DNA from: Trileptium ribeirensis
Taxonomy: Eukaryota > Nematoda > Enoplea > Enoplida > Thoracostomopsidae
DNA: 64,000 nt
Assembly (NCBI GenBank): GCA_030248225.1
Contig: JASANE010018365.1
Location: forward strand, 36,204 to 100,203
Direction of reading: 5' to 3'
Part shown: positions 59,201 through 64,000 of the stretch, piece after piece
Layout: every line of letters starts with the position of its first letter
Numbering within the stretch: the first letter of the stretch is position 1
Notes under the pieces: generated by a model
What the model saw: only the letters and a program-made list of their open reading frames with translations
Told to the model about the DNA's origin: nothing
Databases searched by the model: none
Made by a program: the position numbers and the translations under genes

Positions 59201-60567
59201 CAAGGTAACAATACTACGATGTGACATGTAAAATGTATATGTTTTATTCATGTAAAATTTTGGAACAAGTTTAAGCAATTTAAGTTAAAGTTCACTACGT
59301 CTTTTAAAATGCGTTTTAATGCAAATTTCATTGTCATACAATGGTTTTTCAAAATTCTAGTCGTTATAATAGACACAAAAATAGATGCCGACTGCCAATA
59401 CGATGTCGCGTGTAGTAACTTATTATAAATGACTCGGCATCAGTGAGTACAGAGTTTAAAATATTTTTAATATGTTGATTTTAATATTTGTTTTAGCCTA
59501 TGAAGCGCCATTATATATGCCTTATCAACATATAATTATTTTGCATAATGACATCTGTGAAAAATTATGTATGATTTTTAGGATATACTTACTCAGTATT
59601 TTAATGATTAAAAATAGCATAGCAAATTTTACTTTCTGCTTAAGATTTTTATTTTAATACTTATTTTAATGTATGAATTGTGTATATAAAATTAATCGAA
59701 CTTACAATTTTTGCTAGAATTAACTTAAGGTGGCCCCACTAGTAATAATAGTTTGCTGTTTTGTTTAAATATTGTTATGGAGCCCTTTTTGATCCATTGA
59801 AATTCGCTGCAAATCTGTGTGTGAACACACTACTGTGCGACTGAAATAAAGTAATTTTGCATCCGTGCAAATTCAAATAAAATTGCCGCAATTTTTGAGG
59901 TCGAAAAATTGTCGAATTTGAATAAAAGCCTGATGTGATCACTAGCACCCAAAGCCTAACTATATCAACAATTCGTTTCTGATGTCACTTTTGTGTTAAA
60001 TTTGTTCGCGAACAGTGAATAATTTAAATGCAAATGGATTATGCAGTACGGAACCGAATTTCTGCAAATTGAAAATTACCGATATTTTGTTAGAGCACAA
60101 GGCATAACTTCTGGCGCTTGGATTTAATTTTGCTTATTTTGATTCAGAATTTTTCCGTAACAAACGTTTGCCATTCGATATCGGTCATTATATAAGATGA
60201 TTGTTGGTGAGGTCACCTTAAGATTACTCACGCGAAAAAATCATATATACCATAACCGTACCTTAGCGCATAAGTTGTATTAATATTGAAATATATTTTA
60301 AAATTTAGTCGCTTTATTAAACTTTCGAAACTGGCTAGTGATGTAAGTCTTTCAGTACGTTTCGTCATACCTTGGCAGTCGGCATATGTTTTGTGAGTAT
60401 TATAACGATTGAAATTTTGAAAAACCATAAGTGACAGTGAAATTTGCATTAAAACGTGCTTCGAACACGTAGTGAACCTTAACTTAAATTATTGAAACCT
60501 GTTCCATAATGTTACATGAATAAAACATATGCATTTTACATGTTACCTTGTAGCATTATTACCTTGT
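59201..60567. mobile_element. 1.37 kb foldback-like element with ~200-bp inverted arms
   Basis: The arm at 59,201-59,399 matches the reverse complement of 60,372-60,567 almost throughout. Shared stretches in order include CAAGGTAA, ACATGTAAAATG, ATATGTTTTATTCATGTAA, TTTAAGTTAA, TTCACTACGT, GTTTTAATGCAAATTTCA, TGGTTTTTCAAAAT and TGCCGACTGCCA. The spacer is ~970 bp and contains another MITE. No transposase was seen. The terminal CAAGGTAA is symmetrical, but a target duplication is unclear. Confidence 0.88.
59724..60222. mobile_element. MITE nested in the foldback element
   Basis: The ends are CTTAAGGTGGCCCCAC at 59,724 and, on the other strand, CTTAAGGTGACCTCAC at 60,222. The 499-bp interior carries TTTGTTCGCGAACAGTG and shares ordered phrases (AAGCCT, AGCACAAGG/GAACACAAGG, TTTCCGTAACAA/TTTCGTAACCA) with the MITE at 28,593-29,126, showing common descent. 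No coding potential. Confidence 0.8.
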
Positions 60568-63500
60568 CTACGTATTGTTTTAGCCAAAAAAATGTATTGA
60601 TTGCGGCTGTTTCTACCTCGTTTTGAAAGTCCATTGTTATTCACTTCACTCGCTTTGCGAGGTTCCTAAGGAAGAGAGTAACAGCTGTCAAATAATCTAG
60701 AGACTGACATATGATGCTATGAGCCAAACAACCCAAGTTCGATTTGCCGTTGTGCCAAAAGTCAGTTCATGGTTGTGCAAGCTACGCGTTGTTTTAAAAT
60801 GACTGGGTTAATGAGTACTGCATATTATACATTTACTACTCTGATTTTAGTTTTAAAGAAATTTTACTATGCATTTTCTGCAATATCGTAAAATGGCAAA
60901 ATTTAATGGATTAATTCATTTGTCCACACACATATTCGTTTACTCTCAAATAGTGATTGTCACAGTCCCAAGGACTTTCCTCCAAGCCATTTCCATTAGT
61001 TTTACACCCAAAAATTCAACATATGTGTACAGAAAGGAGACGTCAACCGCACTATAAATGTCAAATCCCGTCCGGCAAACTCGGGAAAGCAAATCTTCGA
61101 ATTGGACACTGTGAAAAATGCGTCAAATTAAGCAAATATGACTTCAATGAATTTTAATAAAGAAAAACAAAATGCAGTTCATGTATCCATAACGCAAGTG
61201 TAGTGCCTTGGTCATAGACAAATATAGCTATGTTTTTGATAAAGTTCTTTACCTCCATGTGATCGTCCGTTGTATAATTTGTTTCTGTAGTACCATTTCA
61301 AACTTTAATGTGCAAGTATTTGCTTTTAATTAACTATAATTCAACATGGTGGTATAACATCATTCCCAAACTTAAAAACAGTGTTCATACACACCTTGGG
61401 ACTTAGGACTTTCCTGTTTTTGATAGCAGCAATCAATATTACATAGCCTTTATTTCTGATAACAAAATAACAATTTACACAACATTCACATCACAATACA
61501 TTATACTAAATTAATGATGATGATGCAGAATGAATTATTATGCTGCAAAAATTTGATTTTATTAGATAAAAAAACAACCTAAGTTTTGATCAAAATTTGA
61601 CTAGACTATTCACAATTTGAGGTCAAATGTTTTTCAAGTTGCCGTACAAAACTTAAAACAAAACGCCGAAGTGAACAGAGTAATAGCTTCAGTCCATGAA
61701 TTTAATAATTTTTCATAACATTGTTCTGTTCACACGATTAAATATTTAATTTATTTATTTAACATATTTAAATTTATTTAAATATTTATTTATAAGCCAA
61801 ATTTCGCCTTTATCATCAATGCGAAAACGATGTCTTCATCTTATGATATATAATTTAAGATTAGGTTCAAGATTTAAGATAGGTTTAAGATTTAAGATAT
61901 AGATTTAAGATAGGTTAGTTAAGCTGCATCCACACGTTCAAACTATTTTCTTAAAATTTTAGCTCAAATATTTGATCATCCTATACCTTAGTTTGATCGT
62001 GTAAAAATTTACGGTTGTTTTTTTCTCTTTTTGTCATTTCAATCAAAGATTTCCGACTTCAATTGGGCGAAAAATGATTAATTTAATTTTGGATATTTTC
62101 TTTTAAATATAAAGTAAATAATACCTCAATATAAAAATCAATTACCTTAATTTTCGGCTGATAAATATTTGTGTAAATGAAAGTATCAAAATAAACACCG
62201 ATTACACCGTAATCCTTCGATAACCACAATTCGTAGATATATCGTGATTAATATCAGGTAATACTGACTAGCAATACAACTGTTACGTAATGAAAAAATC
62301 ACAAATGCATTAAACATCAACTTACGGCCATAGTACAGCCAAGAATAAGTATAAGCACAAGTGTTACTCAAAATGCTTTTGTAATCCTTACATAGCTATT
62401 TTTTCTCCATCAACATTGTAGAATTTTTACTAACGTTGTATTATTTTTAAAATACATAAAAAATTAATACGAAGAGTTTGTGTTAAAACACATTTCGATG
62501 TGTAAAAAGTCTGAAACTAAATTGTATAAGATTTTTTAGAAATATATACATATGAGAATTCCCTAAGCTTTGCGTAGGTATAAAATTTGATGTTGGCATG
62601 TTCCAAATTATATGTAATTATACTTTGATAAACACTTATTTGCAGGACACAATATTCCGCTGTTGGCAATGAGCTGGGATGCGCATTATTTATTGGCAGA
62701 TCCAAGCTTAGTTGAGAATCATAGAAATGACGAGGGGGGTGATGCGGTAAAGGGTAAAGCGAAAATACCCGCGCCCTCAAACATGAAATAACGTTCAAGC
62801 GCAAGAACGATGTATCTTTAAGAAGAACAATTTAATGCGGTGTTCTGTAGGTGAGAGCAGCCGACTTACTCTCGGGATTACTATAGCGCTCATATAAACG
62901 CGTTAGCTTAACCTAAGCGTCAGACTTAGACTTTACTCTATCACAGGAAGGCAGAAACCTTGATATTACTTACACACTTTAGCTTGAGTTTGTGTGATTG
63001 TAGTAATAGATGTGGTTTAATTTTATTAACGTATTTCACGAATTCATGAAAAATCAAACGTTTGTATAAATGACTTAGGTGAGGACGTTCCAAAAGGTAA
63101 TATGAACGGGCATCAAATTTTATCGCATACATAAATCGTTATTAAATGAAACAGTATTTAATCAGTGTTTCTTGTATTGTTCATCCTTGTAAAGGCGAAA
63201 CTATTCGGCAAACGCATTGCTCTTTTCCGCACAATATACACTTCAGGCATACGCTTCACCGACATTATGGTTTATGTAACTTTTAGGGCGGAAGTGAAAC
63301 GAGTGTTATGCCGTTCTCAATATATTAAGCTTAAGCCTTAGTCCTAGGCCAAGAGTTCAACCTTTATATAGCTACCTTTACGATAGGCCTAAGTCTAATT
63401 CGGATAGTTGCGAATTTCGAATTCCCGGCGCAAAATTTTTTTTTTATGTTCCTAAAGTGGGTTAGGCGGAATGACATCGTTTTGTTTTCCTTGGTTAAAT

Positions 63501-64000
63501 AAATGCTGAATACGTCAACAAAAACGTTTTTATAATCATACTATGCCAGCGCATATACTAAACTGGTTCTTAAGGCACCAGATATATGGAAAATATATAC
63601 TTAAAGTTCAGGATATTATTTATTTAAATACCATTAAATACTGGTAACAGTAGCGGTTTCATGAAAAATAAATATAAAAAAATCTACGGATCACAATCGG
63701 ATGCTTGAACCGATAGAAGAAATAATATGTTGGAAATCATAAATATTTATCACATTTATATGCAACGGTTTATCAAGCCTGAAATGTTAACATATCTATG
63801 ACCCATTCCTGATACTACATTTTGCATTTTAGCACTGAGTTTGCTCCATATGGAATATAATCATCAAGTTATGGCAAATAAACTTACTAATTTTAAGTCC
63901 CACTTCTCATCTCATGTATCAAAAATGTCATAAAATTAATACATATGACTTTGAATGTACTAGATTTTACACAAATTTGAAGATTTCACTAAAATCGCAC
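60568..64000. other. AT-rich stretch with no recognisable gene
   Basis: Only short ORFs are present. An AT-rich low-complexity segment (TTTATT/ATTTAAAT words) lies at about 61,735-61,795, followed by four to five imperfect TTTAAGATAGG-type units at 61,850-61,920. Nothing else was recognised up to the window end. Confidence 0.5.

Noticed and set aside
13000..64000. Tandem arrays considered as possible CRISPR arrays
   Set aside because: The repeats are head-to-tail satellites without unique spacers, in a eukaryotic context.

Overview
The window looks like nuclear DNA of an invertebrate animal. It has widely spaced exons with GT-AG splice sites, a DEG/ENaC sodium-channel exon, a multi-exon sushi (CCP) gene, mariner transposons, many palindromic MITEs and several satellite arrays. 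Long bacterial-type genes are absent. Most of the window is AT-rich, while the first ~11 kb is visibly richer in GC. I cannot name the species; a tunicate, a cnidarian or another repeat-rich marine invertebrate would all fit.

Layout. (1) 1-4,000, minus strand: a decayed gag-like retroelement region. It has a gag core at 2,878-3,942 with stops and a broken zinc knuckle, and a basic Arg/Tyr/Asn-rich tail. Downstream lie repeat-containing open frames and a long unidentified open frame that runs off the window edge with one in-frame TAG. (2) 4,000-11,660: GC-richer sequence without recognisable genes, carrying two copies of a ~270-290 bp dispersed repeat. (3) 11,663-12,956: a nearly complete mariner element with both inverted repeats and a TA target duplication; its transposase has one stop and one frameshift. 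A MITE follows at 12,996. (4) 13,645-31,550, minus strand: seven exons, each encoding one CCP module and all flanked by phase-1 introns. The 3' half of one exon plus its splice donor is amplified as eight 126-bp repeats. The introns carry a second, broken mariner and nested MITEs. (5) 32,600-41,031, minus strand: the first coding exon of a DEG/ENaC channel (40,657-41,031) and a candidate terminal exon with a poly(A) signal (32,608-33,109). The exons between them were not identified. (6) 41,270-64,000: a 135-bp satellite just upstream of the channel gene, a 156-bp satellite, MITEs of at least three families, and a 1.37 kb foldback element with another MITE inside it. I recognise no gene from 43 kb to the end.

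The two host genes lie on the same strand. The simplest reading is a channel gene ending near 32.6 kb, followed by a separate secreted or membrane CCP-repeat protein. Neither gene is complete in what I can recognise: no signal peptide, second transmembrane segment or 3' end of the CCP gene was found. The most interesting observations are the in-frame exon/intron minisatellite in the CCP gene, a furin-like motif and a cysteine-rich variant in two CCP exons, the nested MITE families, and a two-armed array of TGTATGA heptamers near 39 kb.
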